From Thiogranum longum (lineage in GTDB: Bacteria > Pseudomonadota > Gammaproteobacteria > DSM-19610): a DNA stretch of 64,000 nucleotides. The notes below the pieces were generated by a model that saw only the letters and a list, made by a program, of their open reading frames with translations, was not told where the DNA came from and ran no database searches. Positions 52,731-61,970 of the stretch are shown piece after piece; the first letter of the stretch is position 1; every line of letters starts with the position of its first letter. The stretch spans positions 2,263,253-2,327,252 of the forward strand of contig NZ_SMFX01000001.1 of assembly GCF_004339085.1 (NCBI RefSeq), read 5' to 3'. Both the position numbers and the translations under genes were made by a program.

Positions 52731-54230
52731 ATGAACAAAGCGAATATTAAACTCAGTGCTGTTGCTACTGCAGTTGGCCTTGCCGCCACCGGCACTGCAT
52801 CAGCCACCAACCTCGGTGAGTTCTGGGCAGCCGACCAGATCGGCGGGATCATGCACATCTTTGATCAGTCCGACCTGAACGACCCGAGTATCGACGCCCA
52901 GGAAGCCAAAGTAACCCTAACCGGCAATGTTGGTTCTTCTGATGGCGGTACCCACAGCAGTGTACGCATGCACATCCTCGGCTTCTCCAATCACTCCGGG
53001 CTCGACCCGAGCAGCCGTACCATCATGTCTTACCTCGATGGATTTGGTGAAGTCTGGGCCACTAATGGCGGCACTGGCGCCCCAACCAAGATTGCAGATC
53101 TGGAAGCTTCAACGGCCAATGCCTATACCGAAGAAGGCCTCGGTGCACCGGTCAAGGGTAACAGCATGCACGCTTGTGGCGGCAACCCGCAAAATACCCA
53201 GATCCAGTGTGCTTCTATTTTCAACGGTGACCTGGCCCTCTTCGACGCCGACATGGAAACTGACACCTACACCCGCATCGGCATCTTCAAGACCGGTGAT
53301 TTCCAGCTGTCGTCAGCACTGGATTCACGCCCCTCGCTAAAAGCCAAGATTCAGGCTGCATATGACGATATGGTCGCAACTGACGCAGACGGCAACCCGA
53401 ACAACATCTGTTCACAGTACAGTTCTGATGGTCAGTTAATCTATATCGCTGCCCAGACCAGCACTAACACCGGTGGTGTTATTGTTCTTGACGTCAGTGA
53501 CCCGACCAACCCCACCATCCTTGATGCCTATAATGATGTCATGGCTGCCGGTTGTGGCCTGGTTAATCATCCCGATGGCAAACACCTCTGGATTACTCAT
53601 GGCTTTAACAAGCAGGGCGACCCGGAAGAAATTTCTATCTGGAAGTACAGCCGCGCCGGTCGTCGCAATGGCCCGGTTGATCGTATCGCGCTGAATACCG
53701 ATGACAGTCAGGCTGTGTACGGTGGTGACGCACACGGTATGCAGTTTGCCGGTATCACCAACTCATTCGCCTGGCAGGTTATGCGAATCGATGACACCAT
53801 CCAGGTGGTCAAGTCCAAAGACTGGTTTGGCCGTGGTGGTAGAGGCACTCTGGTCAACGAAATTGACCTGGAAGCCAAGACAGGACGCACCAATGTGCAA
53901 GCTGATGTTATCGACCGCTCGGCATTTGGTACGCGCATGTACTGGACAACTCGCGGCCCACGTCCGACATCAGCCATTGGCAGCACCGCTGGTGGTCCGA
54001 ACCGTTACAACCATGCTGATCGTCAGGCAGGCGTAGATGTCTTCACGACCTTCTTCGGCTATGACGGTGTGTACACCAAATCCGAAACCATGGATAACGG
54101 CGGCACAGTCTGGCTTTGTGACAATGGCGGCAATTACCTCGAACAGTGTGGTGCCGGCGACGGTGGTGTGGAAGTAAATTCTTCCGATCCGCACGGCGGC
54201 AAGTCACTGAGTTACCTGACTGGTTTCTAA
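52731..54230 (+). CDS. Secreted repeat protein, probable beta-propeller
   Basis: A 499-residue exported protein with a signal peptide ending TASA. It has blade-like strands with phrases such as GQLIYIAAQTSTNTGGVIVLDV, HPDGKHLWITHGF and GDAHGMQF, which suggest a propeller, and three or more Cys pairs (CGGNPQNTQIQC, CSQYS, CDNGGNYLEQC). I cannot name the family. An AGGAG site precedes the ATG. It faces three leftward genes for a FixH-like protein, a dihaem peroxidase and a rhodanese, and ends at a strong terminator. It may be a substrate or electron partner of the peroxidase, which is inference. Confidence 0.75.
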   Translation: MNKANIKLSAVATAVGLAATGTASATNLGEFWAADQIGGIMHIFDQSDLNDPSIDAQEAKVTLTGNVGSSDGGTHSSVRMHILGFSNHSGLDPSSRTIMSYLDGFGEVWATNGGTGAPTKIADLEASTANAYTEEGLGAPVKGNSMHACGGNPQNTQIQCASIFNGDLALFDADMETDTYTRIGIFKTGDFQLSSALDSRPSLKAKIQAAYDDMVATDADGNPNNICSQYSSDGQLIYIAAQTSTNTGGVIVLDVSDPTNPTILDAYNDVMAAGCGLVNHPDGKHLWITHGFNKQGDPEEISIWKYSRAGRRNGPVDRIALNTDDSQAVYGGDAHGMQFAGITNSFAWQVMRIDDTIQVVKSKDWFGRGGRGTLVNEIDLEAKTGRTNVQADVIDRSAFGTRMYWTTRGPRPTSAIGSTAGGPNRYNHADRQAGVDVFTTFFGYDGVYTKSETMDNGGTVWLCDNGGNYLEQCGAGDGGVEVNSSDPHGGKSLSYLTGF

Positions 54231-54275
54231 GCCAGCATTCAGCAACCTGACTCATTTACGTTTGATGAGTTGATT

Positions 54276-54304
54276 AAGGCCGGGTTCATCCCGGCCTTTT
54301 TTTT
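54276..54304 (+). terminator. Rho-independent terminator of the secreted protein gene
   Basis: A perfect GGCCGGG (54278-54284), TTCAT loop, CCCGGCC (54290-54296) stem followed by eight T. It belongs to the + strand gene. Confidence 0.92.
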
Positions 54305-54345
54305 ATGCCTGAAGATCGTCTGGTCGGGGCGGATGCGTTTCAGGA

Positions 54346-55140
54346 TCAGCGTCGGCGTTTGAGTGACTTGACAGTATTAAAGCCCCAAAACTGCCAGGCC
54401 GGCATACCACCACGATACCATCCAATTTTCTGTGCTGGATAGCCTGCTTCAACCAACGCATGGATGGCATCGACCGAGATACTGTCCAGAGGACCGTTGG
54501 ACCACACAATCAGATCCATGGCGTTGGAAAAGTCCCAGTCTTTTGACAACAGGCTGACATCCTTTACCGCGAGCGCTTCGAGTTGGCGAGTAATCCAGTC
54601 AACATCACCGCGTGGAGTTGCACCAAGTGATTTCAGCAAAGCGACAAACTCAGGATCATCTGCATCTTTCTTGAATTTTCCGATAAAAAGGTGAATCGAC
54701 CCCGGGATCGTTGCGTAGCGGTATTCTCTTTCACCGCGAACATCTACCAGAACGCCTTTTTTGTCGCGCATCCTGGTCTGCATAAAATCTATGACTTCAA
54801 CTTCACCAACTGTCCTGACCGGCATATCCAGCTGCATGGGTTGCAGGCAGAAAGGGGGGCAGGCTTCGGCATTATGTCTTAGCGTACCCCGCATATTCGG
54901 CCTGGCCTGGAATGACTGGTCTATATCGCGCTCTACCTTGATCGAGCGCCCTTTATGAACGACGAATACATAAGGGACACCATCTTTCAACGGCGCGGTC
55001 AGCTTACTACCATCACCGCCGTCAGCATACGAACCGGCACTGTAGACAAGTAGTGAAGAAAACAGCATGGCGGAAAGAGTATGCCCGGGTAGTCTGTTGT
55101 GTTGTAAAACATCTCGAAATTTCAGTTTCACAGTTCTCAC
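54346..55140 (-). CDS. Rhodanese-like periplasmic protein lacking the catalytic cysteine
   Basis: About 264 residues with a signal sequence, a Cys-rich CPPFCLQPM motif at about 93-101 and a rhodanese domain (about 118-255) with LVDVRGEREYRYATIPGSI. The active-site loop reads VWSNGPLDS where catalytic rhodaneses have a Cys; the domain should be a binding module. It starts with GTG overlapping the peroxidase stop by four bases, the last gene of that operon. The CPPFC motif may bind a metal or haem-linked partner. Confidence 0.78.
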   Translation of the reverse strand: MRTVKLKFRDVLQHNRLPGHTLSAMLFSSLLVYSAGSYADGGDGSKLTAPLKDGVPYVFVVHKGRSIKVERDIDQSFQARPNMRGTLRHNAEACPPFCLQPMQLDMPVRTVGEVEVIDFMQTRMRDKKGVLVDVRGEREYRYATIPGSIHLFIGKFKKDADDPEFVALLKSLGATPRGDVDWITRQLEALAVKDVSLLSKDWDFSNAMDLIVWSNGPLDSISVDAIHALVEAGYPAQKIGWYRGGMPAWQFWGFNTVKSLKRRR

Positions 55141-56468
55141 CTTTTAGAATCCTGATGACTGTTATACGGCTGACCGGACTCCGGTGGATTTAACCAGAAG
55201 ACATCGGCATTGACGGCACTGTCAAGTGTGTGCAGGAAAGCTGTTAGTTGCTTCAGCTGCCGGGGGGCAAGATCCAGTTTAACCAGCATGCTATGACCGA
55301 ATGGCGGCACAGGCGCCTTGTTATAATGATCCATTACAGCATCCAGATCAGCAAGCTGTCCATTGTGCATGTAAGGTGCAGTTTGCGTCACATTGCGTAA
55401 ACCCGGGACCTTGAAGCTGCCGGCAAGGTCATCACCCACTCGTTTTATAAACCTGAGTTCGGAGCAATCTTCTGGCTGTGCATCGCTATATTCCCCCAGG
55501 CAATTAAACTCACTTCTGAGTACCTTTTGCACACCGATTGAGCGTCCCCAATCATAAGGTTTTCCCTTCTCGACCGGGCTCCCTATATTATGAAATCCAT
55601 CATTGGAAAATAGCGGGCCGTTGTGGCATTCAATACAACGCGCCTCGCCAATAAACAAACGCAAACCTTCAACTTCATCGGGTGACAGCAACTTGAGGCC
55701 AGCGCTGTTGTTGTGCTGAAGGGCCTCTGCATAGTGGTCAAATCGTGCAGCGGCTGGTAGCAAAAGACGCTCATAGGCCGCAATCACCTTTCCAAGGTTG
55801 GAATAGATCTGGCCAATTGTCTTTTTGTCCACTTCGCTCATGCCTTTCCAGGCTTTGGCAATCGCCGGATCAGACGGGTTGCTGACAGGTGCACCTTGCG
55901 CCGGAAACCGGTTCTGGTCGGAAAGATCCGGAAATTTACCGAACAGGACCTCGTACTGATGTCGGTAACTGTCGTCAGCAGCAATCAGGTGCGCATACTG
56001 TAAACGAGACCCACCATGTTCAACCGGACTTTCCATGGGGCCCAGCGCTTGCGCCCATTGACTGTCAACGTGTCCGTCCCAGAACAGAAACGGATGATAC
56101 GCGGTACCTACAACCGTCGGGACATTGCGTCCACCCACACCCATACCGACAGCAACCGGCAGGCCATCGGTGAAATATTTCGACGGTATGTGGCAAGTGG
56201 CGCATGCCACCTCACCGTTTCCACTGAAACGTTCGTCAAAAAACAGTTGGTGTCCAAATCGCGCCGCCACGGGATTCCCGGCCACGGTGTTACCAGGATC
56301 CGGGGACAGCTCAGGAAGACTCCCGATCCAGAGAGATGCGATCGCCCCCTTCTCCTGCTCTGTCCAGGGTGGCTTCGGGTACTTTTGACTTTCGACCCAG
56401 TACCAGCCGCCGGCACTTGTGCCAGCCAGCAGTAACAGAACTATTATGAATTTGATATATGTTGGCAT
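55137..56468 (-). CDS. Dihaem cytochrome c peroxidase / MauG family
   Basis: A 443-residue protein with an N-terminal membrane anchor or signal (about 6-22) and two haem c sites: CATCH at 89-93 and CIECH in the second half (GEARCIECHNGPLFS). A conserved Trp/Pro-rich part precedes the first haem, and the TAPYMHNGQLADL segment gives a likely distal ligand (Met or Tyr). Family members reduce peroxide or oxidise Trp/Tyr in a partner protein. It is 34 bases after the FixH-like gene and overlaps the rhodanese gene. Confidence 0.9.
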   Translation of the reverse strand: MPTYIKFIIVLLLLAGTSAGGWYWVESQKYPKPPWTEQEKGAIASLWIGSLPELSPDPGNTVAGNPVAARFGHQLFFDERFSGNGEVACATCHIPSKYFTDGLPVAVGMGVGGRNVPTVVGTAYHPFLFWDGHVDSQWAQALGPMESPVEHGGSRLQYAHLIAADDSYRHQYEVLFGKFPDLSDQNRFPAQGAPVSNPSDPAIAKAWKGMSEVDKKTIGQIYSNLGKVIAAYERLLLPAAARFDHYAEALQHNNSAGLKLLSPDEVEGLRLFIGEARCIECHNGPLFSNDGFHNIGSPVEKGKPYDWGRSIGVQKVLRSEFNCLGEYSDAQPEDCSELRFIKRVGDDLAGSFKVPGLRNVTQTAPYMHNGQLADLDAVMDHYNKAPVPPFGHSMLVKLDLAPRQLKQLTAFLHTLDSAVNADVFWLNPPESGQPYNSHQDSKR

Positions 56469-56501
56469 ACTGGAACCGGAACCGCGTTTGTTCCTACAGG
56501 G

Positions 56502-56927
56502 CTACATGTCAATATCGAAGGCCACACTGTCGGATTGATCACCCGCTGTAATATCCAGAAAGATAACCCAGGGTCCTCGCATACTGAACTTGACGCCCTC
56601 GATAAGGTACACACCAGCCTCCAGTTCCCGGGTCACTTCCGGCTCGGTTGGGAATCCATGGTTATGAATCGGCATACCTCCGCCCACCTTGATCCGGGCC
56701 CCTGTCACCGGCGCACCTTCGGGTGTTCTGATTGTAGCTGTCCAGGCGTGCATCCGTCCCAGCTGCAACGGGTTTTGACGGCTTTCTATAGTGACTTCGT
56801 ACAGACCTTCACTGCTGGTTCGGGTGTGAGTCACCCTTTCCTGCGTTTCCCCGGCCCGAGTATTTCCAGTGAGGCCTAACACAAGCAGAACCGGTAACAA
56901 ATGTTTTATTATTCTCATGGCAGACAT
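56502..56927 (-). CDS. FixH/YtkA-like periplasmic protein
   Basis: A 141-residue exported protein with a signal peptide and an immunoglobulin-like domain of the FixH/YtkA type. It shows GGGMPIHNHGFPTEPEV, with two His and a Met that could bind copper, and GVYLIEGVKFSMRGPWVIF. It opens the leftward FixH-MauG-rhodanese operon. Confidence 0.8.
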   Translation of the reverse strand: MSAMRIIKHLLPVLLVLGLTGNTRAGETQERVTHTRTSSEGLYEVTIESRQNPLQLGRMHAWTATIRTPEGAPVTGARIKVGGGMPIHNHGFPTEPEVTRELEAGVYLIEGVKFSMRGPWVIFLDITAGDQSDSVAFDIDM

Positions 56928-57089
56928 CTCACACCACCTCTGAATGTACGCATCGCAAGTATATCAAATTACCGTTCCAGGGAGGTAAAACAAACATACT
57001 TTGTGTATAATTTTGACAAGATTGTCAGGTAAATGATCTTTATAGATCCCGCCATAAGAAAATGGTTTCAACCGCCCGGGTAATTCATA

Positions 57090-57806
57090 ATGTCCACCGA
57101 CAAACATCAATACCAACTTTATAAAAATATTGTTCCGCTTACACGCGAAGACCATGGCCACTTGTACATTGAACGGCTGGATAATTTTAACTATACAAGG
57201 AACATTAATACCGTCTACGTCTTTTGCATGGAGTTTATGCGTGTTGCAAAAGAATATCCGATTGTATTTTCCGTCAGCTCGGATGAGATCTACCCTGTGG
57301 CGATGCTTGGCCTTCAAAATGGCCGGAATGAATTTCTCGATGAAAAGGCCCGATGGCTTGGCGAGTATGTTCCCTGCTACGTGCGAAGGTATCCTTTCAT
57401 CCTGATGCGTAATGATGATGGCGGGTTTTACATCGGCATTGACAATGACTACGCCGGCCTGAACAAGCGCGGTCGAGGAGTACCTCTGTTCGGCACAATC
57501 GATGACGGTCCCATGCTGACCGAGGTAAAAGACTTCTGCCGGAAATTCCAGACACATATTGACCGCACGAGCCAGTTCTGCAAACGCATGCAAGAACTGG
57601 ATTTGCTGGTGCCTCTGCGAGCACCTGACAGTGAGATCGCTGGCAAGGTTGATTTCGATGGATATGCTGTAGTGGAGCGACAGCGCATTTGGGATCTGGA
57701 TGATGATGTGTTACTGGACCTGATGAAAAGCGACACCATGGAGCTATTATACATGCATTTGTTTTCCATTGGTCTGCTGCACACCTTCAAGGAACGCTAC
57801 CTCTAG
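57090..57806 (+). CDS. SapC-family protein
   Basis: A 238-residue protein with the SapC layout: a YVFCMEFMRVAKEYPIVFS strand region, RYPFILMRNDDGGFYIGID in the middle and LYMHLFSIGLLHTFKERYL at the end. No signal peptide; S-layer-related or peptide-modifying roles have been proposed for the family but are not settled. It stands alone between leftward genes. Confidence 0.82.
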   Translation: MSTDKHQYQLYKNIVPLTREDHGHLYIERLDNFNYTRNINTVYVFCMEFMRVAKEYPIVFSVSSDEIYPVAMLGLQNGRNEFLDEKARWLGEYVPCYVRRYPFILMRNDDGGFYIGIDNDYAGLNKRGRGVPLFGTIDDGPMLTEVKDFCRKFQTHIDRTSQFCKRMQELDLLVPLRAPDSEIAGKVDFDGYAVVERQRIWDLDDDVLLDLMKSDTMELLYMHLFSIGLLHTFKERYL

Positions 57807-57821
57807 GTATGCACTGCCCTG

Positions 57822-59435
57822 CTAGGCTGTCTTCCGCAGTGCAACAATCAGGGACTCGACAGGATGTCCCGCTTCTTTCCTGTATGAGGATTGATTGCAG
57901 CCCAGAAATTCAAAACCGCGCCTTCTGGCAAGTTCCCGCACATATCGGCCGGAATGCGCGTATCGGGCAGTAGCGTTCAGCTTATAGTCATCCTCACCCT
58001 GATGTGTTTCCACACTGAAAAGAAACAGGCCATTAGCTCGCAGCGCACTGAAGACTGCCAGAAAATATGATTCCAGATCGCCGATATAGGGAAAGGTGTC
58101 GGCACAAATCGCGAGGTCCGTGTCATTCTGGTGCCGGACCAGGCTGGTCAGTAGCTCATTATTTTCCAGCTCGTCATAAATGCCACGTTTTCGCGCCTTG
58201 TCAATCATGCGTTGCGAAATATCAACACCCTTGAGCCTGCCCGACAGGCTTTTGAAACTAATGCCGCTCAGCCCGGTGCCACATCCAAGGTCAAGAATAT
58301 CCAGCCCGCCAGACAGGCCGGAATCCAGATACACTTCTGCAAGTTCTCGCAGTTGTTCCGGTGCATTGTAATCTACCTTTCCGAGTGCGCTGTCGAAATT
58401 ATCAGCAAATTCGTCGAACAACCGCTGAACGTAGTCATTGTCGGGTTTTGCCGGTGGCGTATTGCCATTAACTGCTGCAAGGTGAAATTGTGCCTGGAAG
58501 TTATCCGGATCAATGTCCAGCACATCCCGGAACGCTGCGGCAGATGCTTCGAGCTGGTTCAGTTTCCGGAAGGCATCACCTGCCAACATCAGTGCTTCGA
58601 CATTAGCGCTATCAAGCTCTATAGCCCTCTTGAAAAATCCCAGAGCAGTTTCCTGCCTGTCCATAGACTGGTGTAATTTTCCCATACCGATGTACGCCGG
58701 TGTAAAGCGGGAGTTATTCTCAAGCGCAGTAGAATAACCCGCTTCAGCACCCTGGTAATCTCCACGAGCAGCCAGAATATCGGCTCTGCGCGTCAGCGCA
58801 TGAACATGCGAACATTCCTTGTCCAGAACACTGTTAAAGCAGTCCAGGGCTTCGCCATACTTTCGAAGATCAAGCAACGCCTTCCCGTAATTAAATAGCG
58901 CATCCTGAAAATCCGGCTTTAACTCAAAAGCCTTTCTGAAACTTTCTGCTGCATCTTCCGGCTCGCCCTGGGCCAGTTGCGCTGTCCCCATGATATTGTA
59001 TGCATTTGCATAACCGGGCTGAATAGCAAGTGCTTCCCTGCACAGCGCAACAGCGCCTTGTGGATTAACCAGCGCCATCTGGCATATGGCGGCATTAACA
59101 CGCAGTATCGGGTTAGAAACATCGACACGCACGCCTCTTGCAAAGGTTTCACTGGCATCGTCAAGCAGAACACGACTCATTTGTATCGTGCCAAGAAGGT
59201 TGAGTGCTTTTCCATCTTCAGGCTTCTGTCCCAGCAATTCTTTGGCACGATGTTCTGCTACTTCCAGGCGACCTGCCTGCTGATCTATCATGCTCATGAA
59301 ATAAAGCGCATCGGGATTCCCGGGCTCGAGCTGGAGCACATCCAGAAATAACTGCTGCGCATCATCCAGCCGCCCGTCTCTATAGGCCTCCACAGCTCTC
59401 GCAAGCGTTACATTATTCAGGACAACCGATGTCAC
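57822..59435 (-). CDS. TPR-repeat protein with C-terminal methyltransferase
   Basis: A 537-residue protein. Residues about 5-325 are TPR repeats (about nine), and 345-537 a class I methyltransferase with the S-adenosylmethionine loop LDLGCGTGLSG. It starts at a GTG that overlaps the ankyrin gene stop by four bases. Methylation target unknown; such fusions are seen near secretion or surface-modification genes. Confidence 0.85.
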   Translation of the reverse strand: MTSVVLNNVTLARAVEAYRDGRLDDAQQLFLDVLQLEPGNPDALYFMSMIDQQAGRLEVAEHRAKELLGQKPEDGKALNLLGTIQMSRVLLDDASETFARGVRVDVSNPILRVNAAICQMALVNPQGAVALCREALAIQPGYANAYNIMGTAQLAQGEPEDAAESFRKAFELKPDFQDALFNYGKALLDLRKYGEALDCFNSVLDKECSHVHALTRRADILAARGDYQGAEAGYSTALENNSRFTPAYIGMGKLHQSMDRQETALGFFKRAIELDSANVEALMLAGDAFRKLNQLEASAAAFRDVLDIDPDNFQAQFHLAAVNGNTPPAKPDNDYVQRLFDEFADNFDSALGKVDYNAPEQLRELAEVYLDSGLSGGLDILDLGCGTGLSGISFKSLSGRLKGVDISQRMIDKARKRGIYDELENNELLTSLVRHQNDTDLAICADTFPYIGDLESYFLAVFSALRANGLFLFSVETHQGEDDYKLNATARYAHSGRYVRELARRRGFEFLGCNQSSYRKEAGHPVESLIVALRKTA

Positions 59436-61882
59436 AGGTCTGTTTCCGTCTGTTTTTCGGTACCCTCAGGAGTCTCACCAGCGCGAAGATTTTCTGCCTT
59501 CTTGAGCATCAGGTTGATCATCTGGTTTCTGCGCGGAAGCGCGTAATCATTTACAGTATCTCCTTCATTGTCCTTCAGCTCCGTATCAGCGCCTGCAATC
59601 AGCAGCATACGGGTTATATCTGAATTCTCCTTGTTTACCGCAAGCATCAACGGTGTAACTCCGTGGTTATTCCTGTGATTGATATCCGCGCCACTGGCCA
59701 TGAGTTTCTGGACAATAGCGGCCGATCCGATTCTGGTGCCAACAAACAGGGGCGTCTCTCCCTGTTTGTTCAAACTGTCTACTTCAACACCCCTGGCAAG
59801 CAGCAAGTCAATAATTACGGGATTAGCACTGCCTGCAGCATAAAACATGGGTCCACTTCCTGCCTTGTTGATGATATCCAGATCAGGGTTACGATCCAGC
59901 AGAAGTTTCACGATCTTTGGATGACCAAGACGCAGCGCTTCCATCAACATGGTAGTACCAGCACGCTCTCCAACCAGCATATTGACATCGGTATTGCCGA
60001 GAGCATGCCTGACAACCTCATACTGATTATTTCGCAGGGCATATACGAGCGGGCTGATACCACGACTGTCGGGTGTCTTGAAATCTGCACCCTCTCCAAT
60101 CGCAAACATAACCATTTCCGGCTTCAGGCTGTTAAGCGCAATGATTACGATACCGGCGCCTTTCTTGTTCTTCGCATTGATATCGGCACCGGCGGCAAGT
60201 AATTTTTCTGCGACTTCGATATCACCCAACACAGCGGCTTCCAATATTGGAGTTACGCCACTCAAATCTGCCTTATTGACATCAACACCCTGTTTTAACA
60301 GCACATCAATAACGTCTGACGCCCCCTTTCGTGCCGCGAAGTGCAGCGCGGTTTTACCTTTTTTGTCTATTGCATTTATATCAGCACCGTTTTTCAGCAG
60401 CAGGCGGACGTTGTCAGTACGCTTTGCATTGGCGGCCAGCATTAGCGCAGTGAGGCCAGTGTCAGTCGTCGCGTTAACTTCAGCTTTCTGCTGAACAAGC
60501 ATCCTGACCAATCCGGTATCTTCAAGCGCAGCAGCATACATGAGGGCTGTTTTATTTCGTTTTTCCGGAATATTGACATCAGCTCCACCATCAATGAGCT
60601 GCCTGGCAATGTCTGTTTTACCGAGTTGTAGCGCACGGTTCAAAGGAGTTGACATGAAGGCATTTCTGGCATTGAGATCAATACCCTGATCAACAACAAT
60701 CCTGATGACTTCGCTGGCTCCATTCTCTATTGCATAGTGCAGGCAATTACGCTTAACAGTGTCTGCAGCATTGATATCAGCACCATACTCCAGCACCCTT
60801 CTTACGATATCAACATGATCCTTGCTACAGGCATACAGTAAAGAGCTACTGCCCTGCTCGCCGGAAAGATCCAGGCCCGCGCCTGCAGCGACCAGTTTTT
60901 CCATCAGGGCAACATTGCCTTCCTGGGCAGCTATTGAGACCGCGGTATACCCGTTTCCAGGTTCCGATACGTTGACGTCGACACCCCTGGAAATCAATGT
61001 GTCAACAATATCTGCGTACCCTTTGCGTGCTGCCACCATTAATGGTGTGAAACCGACGAAGGAATCGTTTCCGGGGTTGGCGCCGCGCTCAAGAAGTAAT
61101 TGCGCCGTCTGCGGCTGCTCCTCCAGCAAAGCCGCTATCAGTGGGCTCTTGTTCTGAAAATCAATAACATCAATGTTCGCACCGGCGTCCAGCAGAATTT
61201 CAACTATAGCGTTTTGACCCGCGGCTGCCGCATCCACAAGCGGCTGCCGGGCTGCCTCGTCTCCCTCACCTATAACCGGTTCTTTAGTCGCACCGTTCTG
61301 CAAGAGAAGTTCAACAATCGCCTGATCTCCTCTCTCAGCAGCATGTGATAAAGGTGTGTGAATCTTCTGAAACAGCACGTTGACATTTGCACCACGCCGG
61401 ATGAGCTCACGTATTGTCTCCGGGTGCCAGCCATCTATGGCATATGCCAATGCCGTATAGTTAGCAGGGCCACTTGTCTCCAGGTCAGCTCCGTTTTCCA
61501 GCAAAGTGATAGCAACATCGGTGTACCCGTTGGCAGCCCCGTACATTAACGGGGTAGCCTTTTCCGGTGATAGCGCATTGACATCAGCACCTGCTTCAAT
61601 CAGGTAACGTACGGTACCGGTGCGTCCTTTCTCGGCTGCCAGCATCAACAATGTCCGGCCATTATTGTCTGTTACATCGGGGCTTGCACCACCCTCAATG
61701 GCTTGCCTGACCGAGCCAGTATCACCCTTTGATGCCGCGATAAACGGGTTGTCTTCGACCTGAGCCCTGTCACCGTCACCCTCTTGCCCTCCTGGTGTTG
61801 ACACTTCTTGCTGATCTGTACAGGCTGCCAGCAAAAAAAGAATGACGAGGGTGTAAATTTGTACTGTTTTACTGCTTTTCAA
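59432..61882 (-). CDS. Large ankyrin-repeat lipoprotein
   Basis: About 816 residues from a TTG at 61882, chosen because GAGGA lies seven bases upstream and the product then begins with a short signal ending in the lipobox LLAACT. The rest is about 22 ankyrin repeats of roughly 33 residues (for example GADINAKNKKGAG). It should form a long solenoid for protein binding in the periplasm or on the outer membrane. The frame extends to 61981, where it overlaps gspC. Near-perfect repeat regularity makes an enzymatic role unlikely. Confidence 0.85.
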   Translation of the reverse strand: MKSSKTVQIYTLVILFLLAACTDQQEVSTPGGQEGDGDRAQVEDNPFIAASKGDTGSVRQAIEGGASPDVTDNNGRTLLMLAAEKGRTGTVRYLIEAGADVNALSPEKATPLMYGAANGYTDVAITLLENGADLETSGPANYTALAYAIDGWHPETIRELIRRGANVNVLFQKIHTPLSHAAERGDQAIVELLLQNGATKEPVIGEGDEAARQPLVDAAAAGQNAIVEILLDAGANIDVIDFQNKSPLIAALLEEQPQTAQLLLERGANPGNDSFVGFTPLMVAARKGYADIVDTLISRGVDVNVSEPGNGYTAVSIAAQEGNVALMEKLVAAGAGLDLSGEQGSSSLLYACSKDHVDIVRRVLEYGADINAADTVKRNCLHYAIENGASEVIRIVVDQGIDLNARNAFMSTPLNRALQLGKTDIARQLIDGGADVNIPEKRNKTALMYAAALEDTGLVRMLVQQKAEVNATTDTGLTALMLAANAKRTDNVRLLLKNGADINAIDKKGKTALHFAARKGASDVIDVLLKQGVDVNKADLSGVTPILEAAVLGDIEVAEKLLAAGADINAKNKKGAGIVIIALNSLKPEMVMFAIGEGADFKTPDSRGISPLVYALRNNQYEVVRHALGNTDVNMLVGERAGTTMLMEALRLGHPKIVKLLLDRNPDLDIINKAGSGPMFYAAGSANPVIIDLLLARGVEVDSLNKQGETPLFVGTRIGSAAIVQKLMASGADINHRNNHGVTPLMLAVNKENSDITRMLLIAGADTELKDNEGDTVNDYALPRRNQMINLMLKKAENLRAGETPEGTEKQTETDL

Positions 61883-61970
61883 TGATCTTTCCTCATACCC
61901 GCACCGCTGCATGATCTTGCAACGATAGCTCATTATCATGTCAGAGAATTCTGATTGGAAACCTGCCAGC

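Noticed and set aside
60000..61700. DNA-level tandem repeat or CRISPR-like array in the ankyrin gene
   Set aside because: The period is protein-level (33 residues) with diverged DNA; no identical direct repeats with spacers.
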